Assembly (NCBI GenBank): GCA_029880585.1 | Contig: JAOUOC010000002.1 | Span: 1 to 46,298 of the forward strand | From: Gammaproteobacteria bacterium | Lineage (GTDB): Bacteria > Pseudomonadota > Gammaproteobacteria > Enterobacterales > Kangiellaceae | Direction: 5' to 3' | Length of the DNA: 46,298 nucleotides | In this document: in pieces, positions 1 to 8,048 of the stretch | How positions within the stretch are numbered: position 1 is the first letter of the stretch | Layout: each line of letters starts with the position of its first letter | Translations under genes and position numbers: made by a program | The notes under the pieces: generated by a model | Told to the model about the DNA's origin: nothing | The model's database searches: none | Seen by the model: the letters and a program-made list of their open reading frames with translations, nothing else

Positions 1-3
1 GAG

Positions 4-67
4 TAGATTCCGGTTCAAGCCCGGAATGACGGCTTCTTCTCGTTCCCATGCTCCTGCGTGGGAATGC
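4..67. repeat. Two REP-like hairpin repeats
   Basis: Two different imperfect palindromes lie next to each other. The first, 4-32, has arms ATTCCGG and CCGGAAT followed by GACGG. The second, 41-67, has arms TTCCCATGC and GCGTGGGAA. Both resemble short dispersed intergenic repeats that are common in proteobacterial genomes. The first has relatives at 824-852 and 858-886. They may also act as a 3' hairpin for the minus-strand gene that ends at 110. The family assignment rests on recognition, not on a search. Confidence 0.6.
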
Positions 68-109
68 ATACATAATTGATATATTCCCCTTTTCCTAAAG
101 AATAATCCA

Positions 110-559
110 TCAATGTTTTTCTATAAAATCCCTGATATCTTCCAAATCTTTTATCAATGCTTTTTTGATTGAACTTTTAATTAACGGTGCCATAAGAATT
201 GAGAAAAACTTGGCGATAAAAGATTCACCCGTACCTGTAAATGACATACTGAGTGTCGATTTTCCATCTTCTTCTTTAATGCTTAATTGAGTGATATAGA
301 CAGAACCATGATTTTCAGCACGTGTTGCATAATACTCCCCTGCTACAACATCGGTAATCCACATTGTTTCCGTGGCTTCTTTACCAAACATTTCTCTGGT
401 TTCCTGCCATTTTAAACCAACAAGTTCTGATTCCGGTTTATTAATAACATTGATCTTGATAATACTCGATATAACATTTTGCCACTGATCAATATCAGTT
501 ATGACTTTCCAGACTGATTCCTTGCTACCTTTAATTTCTATTTCTTCCGTGACTTTCAT
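110..559 (-). CDS. SRPBCC family protein (START/polyketide cyclase-like)
   Basis: A 149-residue protein with the features of the SRPBCC fold: an N-terminal strand MKVTEEIEIKGSKESVWKVI, then a helix and a WQNVI segment, a central curved sheet (ETMWITDVVAGEYYATRAEN) and a long C-terminal helix ending in IKDLEDIRDFIEKH. Such proteins bind hydrophobic ligands or act in cyclase or export roles; no catalytic residue pattern points to one function. No signal peptide is seen, so a cytoplasmic location is likely. The frame stays open upstream to 652, but I chose the ATG at 559 because AAAGAGAG precedes it at good spacing and the extra 31 residues do not fit the fold. It is isolated, with hairpin repeats on both sides. 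Confidence 0.75.
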   Translation of the reverse strand: MKVTEEIEIKGSKESVWKVITDIDQWQNVISSIIKINVINKPESELVGLKWQETREMFGKEATETMWITDVVAGEYYATRAENHGSVYITQLSIKEEDGKSTLSMSFTGTGESFIAKFFSILMAPLIKSSIKKALIKDLEDIRDFIEKH

Positions 560-699
560 TTGCGCTCTCTTTTGATAAAAAATATTAAATGCACTGGTTG
601 TGCACAATGACTTTATAAAATTATAGATTATTTTTTGTTTACATAATTTCATATTGTCGGTTCCTGACTAGAAATTGATAACACCGTTGCCTTCAGTAA

Positions 700-730
700 A
701 TTGCCATATCGCAAGATCCTCGCAATGACA
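700..730. repeat. Dispersed repeat unit ending GCAATGAC
   Basis: The unit begins ATTGCCATATCGC and ends CCTCGCAATGAC, so its ends (ATTGC and GCAAT) are complementary. This pattern resembles a well-known dispersed intergenic element of gammaproteobacteria. It is degenerate here. Confidence 0.45.
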
Positions 731-823
731 GCTTTCTTTTGGCAATTTTATGGATTATGGTATTCGTAGAATGCTGGTGAAGTACGAACCGCATCTTTCC
801 CTCTATCTCTCCATACAAAAGAT

Positions 824-886
824 ATGGATTCTGGTAGCCACCTGAATGACGACAATAATGGATTCCCATTTTCATGGGAATGACGA
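824..886. repeat. Two tandem 29-nt hairpin repeats
   Basis: Two 29-nt units, 824-852 and 858-886, both start ATGGATTC and both end GAATGACGA, with 5 nt between them. Only the middle differs. The second forms a good palindrome, TTCCCATTTTCATGGGAA at 863-880. The unit at 4-32 is the same type (TAGATTCCGG to CCGGAATGACGG). Together they flank the SRPBCC gene. Confidence 0.6.
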
Positions 887-1049
887 GATTTCAAAGAACA
901 TTAAAATGATGAATTGTTATGATAAATAACGGTCTAAATGTACAAATTTGTTAACGGGAACATATTTCAAAACCATTCATCTTTTATTCAGTTTAGTTTT
1001 GCTTTAATAAGTGGTAAGTTAGTAACTTCATCCCAAGAGGAGAACCGCC

Positions 1050-2510
1050 ATGAAAAAGTTAGCCATTTATTTATTGACTGCATTTTTGTCAATTGTTGCA
1101 ACCTATGGTCAGGCACGAAATAACTCAAACGATTATTTCAGTGATGCCGAACTGGAACAAATTCTGGCACCAATCGCATTATATCCAGATAGCGTTCTGA
1201 CCCATATCCTTATTGCATCCACCTATCCCCTTGAAGTCGTTCAGGCCAACCGTTGGGTTGAAAGAAATCCCAATGTTAAACCTGCCGATGCTTTAAACGC
1301 TGTGGATGAAGAAAACTGGGATCCGAGTGTAAAAGCCCTTATCCCCTTTCCAAATGTATTACAAAGAATGAGTGATGATTTGGAATGGACGCAAAAAGTA
1401 GGCGATGCATTCCTGCAAGATGAAGAAAGATTACTGGCAGGTATCCAATCTTTAAGAAGAAAAGCCGATCAAGCCGGCAGTCTGGATCAAATGGAAAACA
1501 TGAACATCGAAAGAGACAATGACAACATTGTGATTGTACCTGCTCAACGTGAAGTAGTTTATGTTCCTTATTATGATACCCGACTGGTTTACGGAAACTG
1601 GTATTGGCATGATTATCCACCAGTTTACTGGAACATTGGGTACTACGGTCGTTATTCGGGTTTGTATTACTGGTATCCAAGAGTTCATATTACCTACTAC
1701 CCTTATTTTCACTACAGTGCTTTCCATTGGCACAACAGACATATCGTTGTTCTTGATAGTAGCAGACGTTATTCATCAACGACTTATGTCACTCGCACTA
1801 ACGTGATCAGACATAAGGAAGCAAAACGCTGGAAGCACAATCCTGATCACAGACGTGGTGTTGCCTATAGAACCGAAGTGGTAAAAACAAAATACGCAAG
1901 TTCACGACCTGCTATTGACCAGAGAGATCGTTATTCTAACCAAAAGGACAAGAACTATCGTGTTAAGGAAACCAACAGAAATGCCAATGGTAAAACACAG
2001 GTTAATAGTGGACGTACTGACAGTGAAAGACAGTTTGGTCGTGATAAATTTGAGAACTCTAAAACTGATAAAATGAGAGTTAATAATCAACCTGACACTC
2101 GTCAACAAATGTTACGACAAAAGCTGGAGAATCAGCGAGATGATCGTGGGAACTCTCAGGGCAATAGCTACAAAGGTACCACTGAGCGCAATAATGATCG
2201 CTATATTGATAAAGGTAAAACCCGCTCCAAAGAAACTGGTGGAAAATCTGACAATAGAAGCAATTCTCAGGGTAAAAATCAAAATAACAATCAGGGTACC
2301 AAGCCTGTGAAATCAGTTAAGGCGCCTGAACCTGTTTATCAACCAGTAAATCGATCTGAGTATAAACAACCTAAGGTTTCTACACCGAATAATCAAAGCA
2401 GTTATGAAAAACCGGCTGCTCGCTCCGATAATTCCAGAAAAGTGGAGCGTAGTAATAACAAACCACAAAGAAGCAATTCTTCCGGAAACGGTCGTAAAAG
2501 CGATAATTGA
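1050..2510 (+). CDS. DUF3300 domain-containing exported protein
   Basis: A 486-residue protein. Residues 1-22 form a signal peptide (MKKLAIYLLTAFLSIVATYG, then QA). Residues from about 28 match the DUF3300 pattern: FSDAELEQILAPIALYPDSV, LTHILIASTYPLEVVQANRW, then WDPSVKALIPFPNVLQRM. Residues of about 170-235 are very rich in Tyr, Trp and His. From about 250 to the end the chain is basic and polar (Arg, Lys, Asn, Ser, Gln), with little predicted structure. The function of the family is unknown; a periplasmic or surface role, perhaps binding a polyanion, is inference from the tail. The start is well supported by AAGAGGAG seven bases upstream. It is a single-gene unit followed by a hairpin. Confidence 0.85.
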   Translation: MKKLAIYLLTAFLSIVATYGQARNNSNDYFSDAELEQILAPIALYPDSVLTHILIASTYPLEVVQANRWVERNPNVKPADALNAVDEENWDPSVKALIPFPNVLQRMSDDLEWTQKVGDAFLQDEERLLAGIQSLRRKADQAGSLDQMENMNIERDNDNIVIVPAQREVVYVPYYDTRLVYGNWYWHDYPPVYWNIGYYGRYSGLYYWYPRVHITYYPYFHYSAFHWHNRHIVVLDSSRRYSSTTYVTRTNVIRHKEAKRWKHNPDHRRGVAYRTEVVKTKYASSRPAIDQRDRYSNQKDKNYRVKETNRNANGKTQVNSGRTDSERQFGRDKFENSKTDKMRVNNQPDTRQQMLRQKLENQRDDRGNSQGNSYKGTTERNNDRYIDKGKTRSKETGGKSDNRSNSQGKNQNNNQGTKPVKSVKAPEPVYQPVNRSEYKQPKVSTPNNQSSYEKPAARSDNSRKVERSNNKPQRSNSSGNGRKSDN

Positions 2511-2518
2511 TCTGTTCA

Positions 2519-2556
2519 GGGTAGTGATCAATCAGAATCACTACCCGTTTATGTTT
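2519..2556 (+). terminator. Hairpin after DUF3300 gene
   Basis: A perfect 10-bp stem, GGGTAGTGAT (2519-2528) pairing with ATCACTACCC (2537-2546), with an 8-nt loop. It is followed by a T-rich but interrupted stretch (GTTTATGTTT). It lies 9 nt after the stop codon. The poor T-run makes it a weaker terminator candidate than others in this window. Confidence 0.6.
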
Positions 2557-2686
2557 AATCCTTTCTATTTTTTATATCATGTAAAAAGTTTTAACAAAAA
2601 AATAATCTAAAGGCTGGTAATAGACTTTCAGATCAGTTAAAAAGGCACACCTGATATTTTAAACTGGATTATTGTGGTTAATTGAT

Positions 2687-3643
2687 ATGTCATTAAATCA
2701 GAAATTTAGCCTTTTAAAAGAGAATCTTTGCCAACAAATCATCGGTCAAAGTGGATTGATCGACAGACTTTTGGTTGCCTTGTTAGCTGATGGACACCTG
2801 ATTGTGGAAGGTGCGCCTGGTTTAGCCAAAACCAGAGCCGTTAATGCGCTTTCCCATGCTATTGAAGGCGATTTTCATCGAATTCAATTTACTCCTGATC
2901 TGCTTCCTGCGGATCTGACCGGTACCGAAATTTATCGTTCACAGGATGGCACTTTTAACTTTGAAAAAGGTCCTATTTTTCATAATCTGGTTTTAGCAGA
3001 CGAAATTAATCGTGCTCCTGCCAAAGTACAATCTGCCCTGCTGGAAGCAATGGCAGAAAGACAAGTTACTGTCGGCAGCAAAACCTACAAACTCCCTGCC
3101 CTGTTTCTGGTAATGGCAACCCAAAACCCGATTGAACAGGAAGGAACCTATCCTTTGCCAGAAGCACAACTGGATCGTTTTTTAATGCATGTTAAGGTTG
3201 ATTATCCTGATGCTGAGGCAGAAGCCCAAATATTGGCTTTGACTAGAGAAGAGGCACATAAAAACTACAAAGCCGATAAAGTAAAAGAACTGAAACAAAA
3301 AGATCTGTTTGAAGCCAGAGATCAGGTTCTGGACATTCACATGTCGGAATCTTTGCAGGAATATATTGTCCAGTTAATTATCAATACCAGAAACAAGCCT
3401 GATGCAGATTTGGCACGCTGGCTGGATTATGGAGCAAGCCCCAGAGCAACAATTGCAATTGATCGTTGCTCCAGAGCAAGAGCATGGTTGAATGAAAGAG
3501 ATTATGTGACACCTGATGACATTCAAAACGTTGCTTTTGATGTGTTGCGACACCGTCTGATTTTAACTTACGAAGCTGAAGCTGAAGGTATTGATAGTGA
3601 CAAGGTGATTGAAAAACTTTTACAGATCACGCCGGTTGCCTAA
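2687..3643 (+). CDS. MoxR family AAA+ ATPase
   Basis: A 318-residue MoxR-type AAA+ protein. Walker A is GAPGLAKT (about 42-49), Walker B is LVLADEI (101-107) followed by NRAP, and the sensor 1 region is VMATQNPIEQEGTYPLPEAQLDRF split over about 145-170, as is typical. The C-terminal lid domain carries GASPRATIAI. MoxR ATPases act as chaperones for metal-ion or cofactor loading together with VWA-domain partners. Two such VWA proteins follow in this operon, which supports the assignment. I chose the ATG at 2687 over an in-frame TTG at 2672 because the family begins close to SLNQKF. The RBS is weak. It is the first gene of the Bat-like operon, 61 nt before the DUF58 gene. Confidence 0.93.
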   Translation: MSLNQKFSLLKENLCQQIIGQSGLIDRLLVALLADGHLIVEGAPGLAKTRAVNALSHAIEGDFHRIQFTPDLLPADLTGTEIYRSQDGTFNFEKGPIFHNLVLADEINRAPAKVQSALLEAMAERQVTVGSKTYKLPALFLVMATQNPIEQEGTYPLPEAQLDRFLMHVKVDYPDAEAEAQILALTREEAHKNYKADKVKELKQKDLFEARDQVLDIHMSESLQEYIVQLIINTRNKPDADLARWLDYGASPRATIAIDRCSRARAWLNERDYVTPDDIQNVAFDVLRHRLILTYEAEAEGIDSDKVIEKLLQITPVA

Positions 3644-3704
3644 AAATTAAATCTGTCTGTAAATACATTCAAATTAAACTTTACCAAGAGCTAAACCAAC
3701 TGAT

Positions 3705-4733
3705 ATGTCAGATAAAACGCAACAGCTATTCAACTCCGAGCCGATAACATCTTTCAAAGGTGTTACCATCGATCTCGATCTGTTGATGGAAATGCGTTAT
3801 CAGTCCATCATTCCGTGGATTACACCTGACTCCAGAGTAAAAACCAGTCGAGTTGGCGGTTTCCGTTCCAAATTTAAAGGTCGGGGAATGGATTTTGATG
3901 AAGTCAGACTTTATCAAATGGGCGATGACATCAGAAACATAGACTGGAAGGTGACGGCCAGAACAGGCAATACGCACACCAAGCTGTTTAAGGAAGAAAG
4001 AGAAAGACCTGTTTTTGTGATTCTGGATCAAATGCCTGGCATGTTTTTTGGCACAAAACAGTCTTTTAAAGCGGTTGTTGCTGCTCAAATTGCTGCACAA
4101 CTTATGTGGTATGCGCTAACCAATGGTGATCGATTTGGTGCCTTGATGTTCACCCAGCAAAATCATATTGAGATGAAACCATCCAACAACAGACGCAATT
4201 GCATGCGTTTGCTTAACCGGATCATTGAGAATCATCAAATGCAGCTTGAAAGTATTTTCGACTGGCAGGGCAAACAAACTTCTGACAGAACAAATCAAAT
4301 AAAAGCATCCTCTACTGAAAAAAGCAAAGTTAATCCTTTGACTGAAACCATCAAACGCATTCATTACCTTGCCAAACCTGGCAGCTTGATCCATTTGATC
4401 AGTGACTTTAACTTGCTGGATGAAGAAGGCAAGCAACTTTTAACCAAGGTTAGCCAACATACCGACATACATTGCATTATGATCACTGATGAAATTGAAC
4501 AACAATTACCACCTGCTGGCAATTACGGCATTAGTGACGGCAAGCAGCAAAGCATTCTGCAAACCTCAAATTTGCAATTCAGAAATGACTACGAACAGCT
4601 TTTTGCACTAAAAAAAGAAACCGTTAAGCGATTTGCCTTAAACCACAAAGGTGTCTTCACTCATGTTGATACTGATTACAAGAGTGAATCCATTGGTCAA
4701 CAGTTGGCAGCATCAGCAAGGCGGGCAAGATAA
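3705..4733 (+). CDS. DUF58 domain-containing protein
   Basis: A 342-residue protein of the DUF58 family. The hallmark block is seen at about residues 60-110: RGMDFDEVRLYQMGDDIRNI, DWKVTARTGNTHTKLFKEER, then a VWA-like strand PVFVILDQ. DUF58 proteins are almost always found next to MoxR ATPases and VWA proteins, as here. The biochemical role is not known; participation in an envelope assembly or stress-resistance complex is inferred from context. No strong membrane segment is evident. It ends directly before the start codon of the DUF4381 gene (TAA then ATG), so the two are probably translationally coupled. Confidence 0.92.
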   Translation: MSDKTQQLFNSEPITSFKGVTIDLDLLMEMRYQSIIPWITPDSRVKTSRVGGFRSKFKGRGMDFDEVRLYQMGDDIRNIDWKVTARTGNTHTKLFKEERERPVFVILDQMPGMFFGTKQSFKAVVAAQIAAQLMWYALTNGDRFGALMFTQQNHIEMKPSNNRRNCMRLLNRIIENHQMQLESIFDWQGKQTSDRTNQIKASSTEKSKVNPLTETIKRIHYLAKPGSLIHLISDFNLLDEEGKQLLTKVSQHTDIHCIMITDEIEQQLPPAGNYGISDGKQQSILQTSNLQFRNDYEQLFALKKETVKRFALNHKGVFTHVDTDYKSESIGQQLAASARRAR

Positions 4734-5246
4734 ATGAATCAAGCTGCCAACCCACTCGATCAACTTAGGGATATTCATTTGCCACCGGCAATTGACACTT
4801 TTGAATTGGCCTATGGTTGGTGGATTGTTATCGGTTTATTGTTAATCGCTGGTCTGTTAGCTCTTTATCAATGGAAACAACGACTTCACGCTCGCAGATA
4901 TTTGAAACCTGCCCTTGTTGAACTGGAACATATAAGCAAACTTTCACCAAAAAGTGAAAACCTGCAAATACTTTCAGCGCTGTTGAAAAGAGTCTGCCTG
5001 CTGTATTTTCCAAAACACGAATTTGCCGCCGTCGCTGGTAAAGAATGGTTTGAATATTTGAATCATAAAGCGGGCGATTCAATTTATGACGCACAACAGT
5101 TGAATATGGTTGAGCAACTACTCTATCGAAAAGATGCCGAAATAGAATTAAATCAGTGGCATGAATTAATCAAGCAGAGTAAAAAAGCTATTGTTCAGTT
5201 GATTGAAAATGGCATTTTGAATAATAGCGGGGAGAAGCTGTCGTGA
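4734..5246 (+). CDS. DUF4381 domain-containing membrane protein
   Basis: A 170-residue protein with the DUF4381 layout: a short N-terminal segment ending LRDIHLPPAIDTFELAYGWW, one membrane helix at about 27-46 (WIVIGLLLIAGLLALYQW), then a basic stretch and a soluble helical domain with the pattern LLKRVCLLYFP and GKEWFEYL. The family occurs only in MoxR/Bat-type operons and is thought to sit in the inner membrane beside the VWA proteins. It begins immediately after the DUF58 stop codon and its own stop overlaps the next start by 4 nt (GTGA), a sign of coupled translation. Confidence 0.88.
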   Translation: MNQAANPLDQLRDIHLPPAIDTFELAYGWWIVIGLLLIAGLLALYQWKQRLHARRYLKPALVELEHISKLSPKSENLQILSALLKRVCLLYFPKHEFAAVAGKEWFEYLNHKAGDSIYDAQQLNMVEQLLYRKDAEIELNQWHELIKQSKKAIVQLIENGILNNSGEKLS

Positions 5247-6274
5247 TTGAACCGGTTTACCCCTATGTTTTACTTTTGATTCTTTTACCACTTATTTTCA
5301 GGCTGTTTAGTAAACAGAAAAAACCACATATTGTCAGTATCAGAACCCCGCTTTTTGATCAATGGCAAAACATGCAACAAAACCATTCTTCCGGTAAGAA
5401 CTGGACAAGTTTTCTGATTTTTTGGCTGGCATGGAGTAGTTTTGTGATTGCTGCTGCCAGAATTCAACATATTGGAGAAGTGGTTGAACTGCCACCCAGC
5501 GGACGCGATCTGCTACTTAGTATTGATATTTCAGGCAGTATGCAAGAAGAAGATCTGCAACTTAATGGTCAGGCTGCAGACCGATTAACCGTTGTTAAAT
5601 CAATTATTTCGGATTTTATTTCAAAGCGTGATGGAGACAGAATTGGCTTGGTATTGTTTGGTGAAAACGCCTATTTACAAACGCCTCTAACCTTTGATTT
5701 AAAAACTGTTAATTACATGTTGGAAGAAACGGAAATTGGTTTGGCCGGTTCTTCCCGTACTGCCATTGGTGAAGGTATTGGGCTTTCTGTCAAAAGGTTG
5801 AGAGAAAGACCGGAACAAAATCATGTACTGATTTTGTTAACTGATGGACGTAATAATTCTGGTGCTTTAGATCCTGTTGAAGCAGCCAAACTTGCGGCTC
5901 ACGCCGGTATCAAAATCTATACCATTGGCGTTGGTGCCGATGAGGCTTATCGAAGAACATTTTTTGGAACAACCAAATTTAACCCTTCAGCGGAACTGGA
6001 TGAAAAAACACTGGCTCAGGTTGCCAAAATTACTGGTGGCAGGTACTTCAGAGCAAGAAGTACTGAAGAACTTGCACAAATTTATGCCATGCTGGATGAA
6101 TTGGAGCCTATTGAAGATGAACCTGAAATTTTCCGCCCGATAAAGGAACTGTTTTATTATCCTGCAATCGCTGGCATCTTCTTTCTTTTGCTACCTTTTA
6201 TCATTGCATTATTTCAGCAACTGTTTGTCAGCAAGCGAAACGTTTTAAAGGGAGGTCAAAATCATGCCTCTTGA
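5243..6274 (+). CDS. batA: VWA domain-containing protein, BatA-like
   Basis: A 343-residue inner-membrane protein. There are membrane helices near the N terminus (about 8-22 and 54-73) and one near the C terminus (about 306-330), with a von Willebrand A domain between. The metal-ion-dependent adhesion site is intact: DISGSM at 95-100 supplies D95, S97 and S99, and LLTDGRNN later supplies the second Asp. This is the BatA arrangement. Bat proteins were first linked to aerotolerance in Bacteroides; their exact function in proteobacteria is unsettled. The start is GTG at 5243, overlapping the previous stop by 4 nt, with GGGGAG upstream. The last 11 nt overlap the next gene. Confidence 0.92.
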   Translation: MIEPVYPYVLLLILLPLIFRLFSKQKKPHIVSIRTPLFDQWQNMQQNHSSGKNWTSFLIFWLAWSSFVIAAARIQHIGEVVELPPSGRDLLLSIDISGSMQEEDLQLNGQAADRLTVVKSIISDFISKRDGDRIGLVLFGENAYLQTPLTFDLKTVNYMLEETEIGLAGSSRTAIGEGIGLSVKRLRERPEQNHVLILLTDGRNNSGALDPVEAAKLAAHAGIKIYTIGVGADEAYRRTFFGTTKFNPSAELDEKTLAQVAKITGGRYFRARSTEELAQIYAMLDELEPIEDEPEIFRPIKELFYYPAIAGIFFLLLPFIIALFQQLFVSKRNVLKGGQNHAS

Positions 6275-8048
6275 TTTCAGCCAATTTCACTTTATTCGTG
6301 CCGAGATTTTATGGTTGTTACTTCCAGCTCTGGCAATTTTGTTTTACTTTAAACAAAAACATAAAAACAGTTCTGCCTGGAGATCTGTGATCAGCTCTCA
6401 CCTGTTCCGATTTTTGTCTGGTGACACAAGTAGTTCCAACCAAAAACAGGGACGAATTTGGCTAGAGCCCTTTATCATTATCATTGCTATTATTGCTGCA
6501 GCTGGACCGAGTATGCGCGAGCAGTTGATTCCTGTCTTTGAGGATCAACAGGCAAAAATTGTCCTTCTTGATGCATCCTTTTCCATGAATGCCAATGACA
6601 TCAAGCCTTCACGTATTGAAAGAGCCAAATACAAACTTATAGATCTACTAAAACAAACGAAAGAAGGCACAATTGGATTGGTCGTTTATGCCGGTGAAGC
6701 ATTTGTGATCAGCCCCCTCACCTCCGATGCTAACACCATTGATAACATGGTTCCGGTGTTATCAGCGGGTATCATGCCAGTATATGGTTCAAGACCTGAC
6801 AAAGGCATTGCAAAAGCCATTGATCTGCTGAAAAATGCCATGCAAAATAATGGTCAAATAATCTGGATGACTGATGGCGTAGATCAACAATATGTCTCTC
6901 CTATCGTAGATTTGGTTAAAAAATCCGGCTATAAACTTTCTATTTTGGCAATTGGAACAAAACATGGTGCACCAATAAATTTGCCTGATAATCTGGGGTT
7001 CCTGAAAGATAGAAATGGTGTCATTATCATACCCAAGCTGGAAATAGAAAATTTACAGCAGATTGCCAATCAGCTGAATGCTGGACTGGTAACCTTAACC
7101 AGCGATAATAGTGATCTGGAATATTTGCAACGCTATTCTGAAGCTCAACTTAATACTGAAGGCAAAACTGAAGATAATCGAGCTATTAATTATTTTATAG
7201 ATGATGGCTACTGGCTTATTTGGCTTATTCTGTTACTGCTATTGCTAAAAATATTACGACAAAATGCGCAGGTAGCGCTATCTTCTGTTTTACTACCTGT
7301 ATCATTATTGCTTTCCGGTTCTCTTATTTCAGGTCATGTTGAAGCCAGTGTTTGGGATGATCTATGGTTTACCAAAAACCAGCAGGCTCAAAAAGCCTTT
7401 GATAATCAGCAATATGATAAGGCCGCCGCACTGTTTGAGAACAAGGACTGGCAAGCATCCGCTCATTATAAAAACAACAATTATCAGGCCGCATCAGACT
7501 TGTTTGACCCACATGAATCAATTGAATCTCTATACAATCATGCCACCAGTCTGGCCAAGATGAATAAACTGGAAGAAGCCTTAAACCTTTACAATCAATT
7601 GCTGAACAAACAACCAGATCATCAGGATGGACTGTATAACAAAAACATTATTGAAGATTTATTGAAGCAACAGCAAAATCAGGAAAACCAGAATAAGGAC
7701 AATCAGAATCAGGAAAATTCTGATCAGCAAAAATCAGATCAGCAAAATGACTCTAAGCAAGATGAGCAATCAGAATCTGACCAAAATCAACAACAAAACC
7801 AACAGGATCAACAAAACGATTCTGAACAACAAAATCAACAGCAGCAGATGCAGGATCAGAAGACCAGTGAGCAGGTTCAGGAAGAAGTAGAAATTAGTGA
7901 AGACCAACGAGATCAAATGGAAAAGGATCAGGCGCTGGAAGTCTGGCTGGAAAAAGTGCCGGATGACCCTGCTGGCCTGTTACGTAATAAAATGTACCGC
8001 GAAAATCAAAAACGAGGAAATAGGCAACATGAAAAGAAAACCTGGTAG
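6264..8048 (+). CDS. VWA-TPR fusion protein, BatB/BatC-like
   Basis: A 594-residue protein joining BatB-like and BatC-like parts. The N-terminal membrane helices (about 12-28 and 69-82) are followed by a VWA domain with the MIDAS motif DASFSMN (D103, S105, S107) and MTDGVDQQ. Two more hydrophobic segments lie at about 315-355. A TPR-type region follows (AFDNQQYDKAAALFENKDWQ, YNHATSLAKMNKLEEALNLY). Then comes a very Gln/Asn/Asp/Glu-rich linker at about 465-560 and a conserved end (EVWLEKVPDDPAGLLRNKMY). In many species BatB and BatC are separate genes. GGGAGG lies 8 nt upstream of the start. The gene overlaps BatA by 11 nt and BatD by 20 nt. Confidence 0.9.
   Translation: MPLDFSQFHFIRAEILWLLLPALAILFYFKQKHKNSSAWRSVISSHLFRFLSGDTSSSNQKQGRIWLEPFIIIIAIIAAAGPSMREQLIPVFEDQQAKIVLLDASFSMNANDIKPSRIERAKYKLIDLLKQTKEGTIGLVVYAGEAFVISPLTSDANTIDNMVPVLSAGIMPVYGSRPDKGIAKAIDLLKNAMQNNGQIIWMTDGVDQQYVSPIVDLVKKSGYKLSILAIGTKHGAPINLPDNLGFLKDRNGVIIIPKLEIENLQQIANQLNAGLVTLTSDNSDLEYLQRYSEAQLNTEGKTEDNRAINYFIDDGYWLIWLILLLLLLKILRQNAQVALSSVLLPVSLLLSGSLISGHVEASVWDDLWFTKNQQAQKAFDNQQYDKAAALFENKDWQASAHYKNNNYQAASDLFDPHESIESLYNHATSLAKMNKLEEALNLYNQLLNKQPDHQDGLYNKNIIEDLLKQQQNQENQNKDNQNQENSDQQKSDQQNDSKQDEQSESDQNQQQNQQDQQNDSEQQNQQQQMQDQKTSEQVQEEVEISEDQRDQMEKDQALEVWLEKVPDDPAGLLRNKMYRENQKRGNRQHEKKTW

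Larger units (their letters stand above)
560..1049. other. Intergenic region with dispersed repeats
   Basis: No gene is supported here. The stretch from 560 to about 690 is AT-rich and holds the promoter and RBS of the minus-strand SRPBCC gene. Between 700 and 886 there are three hairpin-type repeat units. From 890 to 1049 is the leader of the DUF3300 gene, with the RBS AAGAGGAG at 1035-1042. Short open frames in this interval are made of repeat sequence and have no protein-like composition. Confidence 0.6.

Noticed and set aside
110-652. Longer form of the SRPBCC protein
   Set aside because: The extra 31 residues are not fold-like, and the RBS points to ATG 559.
693-875. Minus-strand open frame of 60 codons
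   Set aside because: It is made of hairpin repeat sequence and has no protein-like composition or RBS.
938-1123. Plus-strand open frame overlapping the DUF3300 start
   Set aside because: It overlaps the signal peptide region of a clear gene in another frame and resembles no protein family.
2404-2610. Plus-strand frame running past the DUF3300 stop
   Set aside because: It is a shadow of the DUF3300 tail and runs through the hairpin.
7897-8028. N-terminal extension of BatD
   Set aside because: It lies fully inside the preceding gene in another frame; ATG 8029 with an RBS and signal peptide is the better start.
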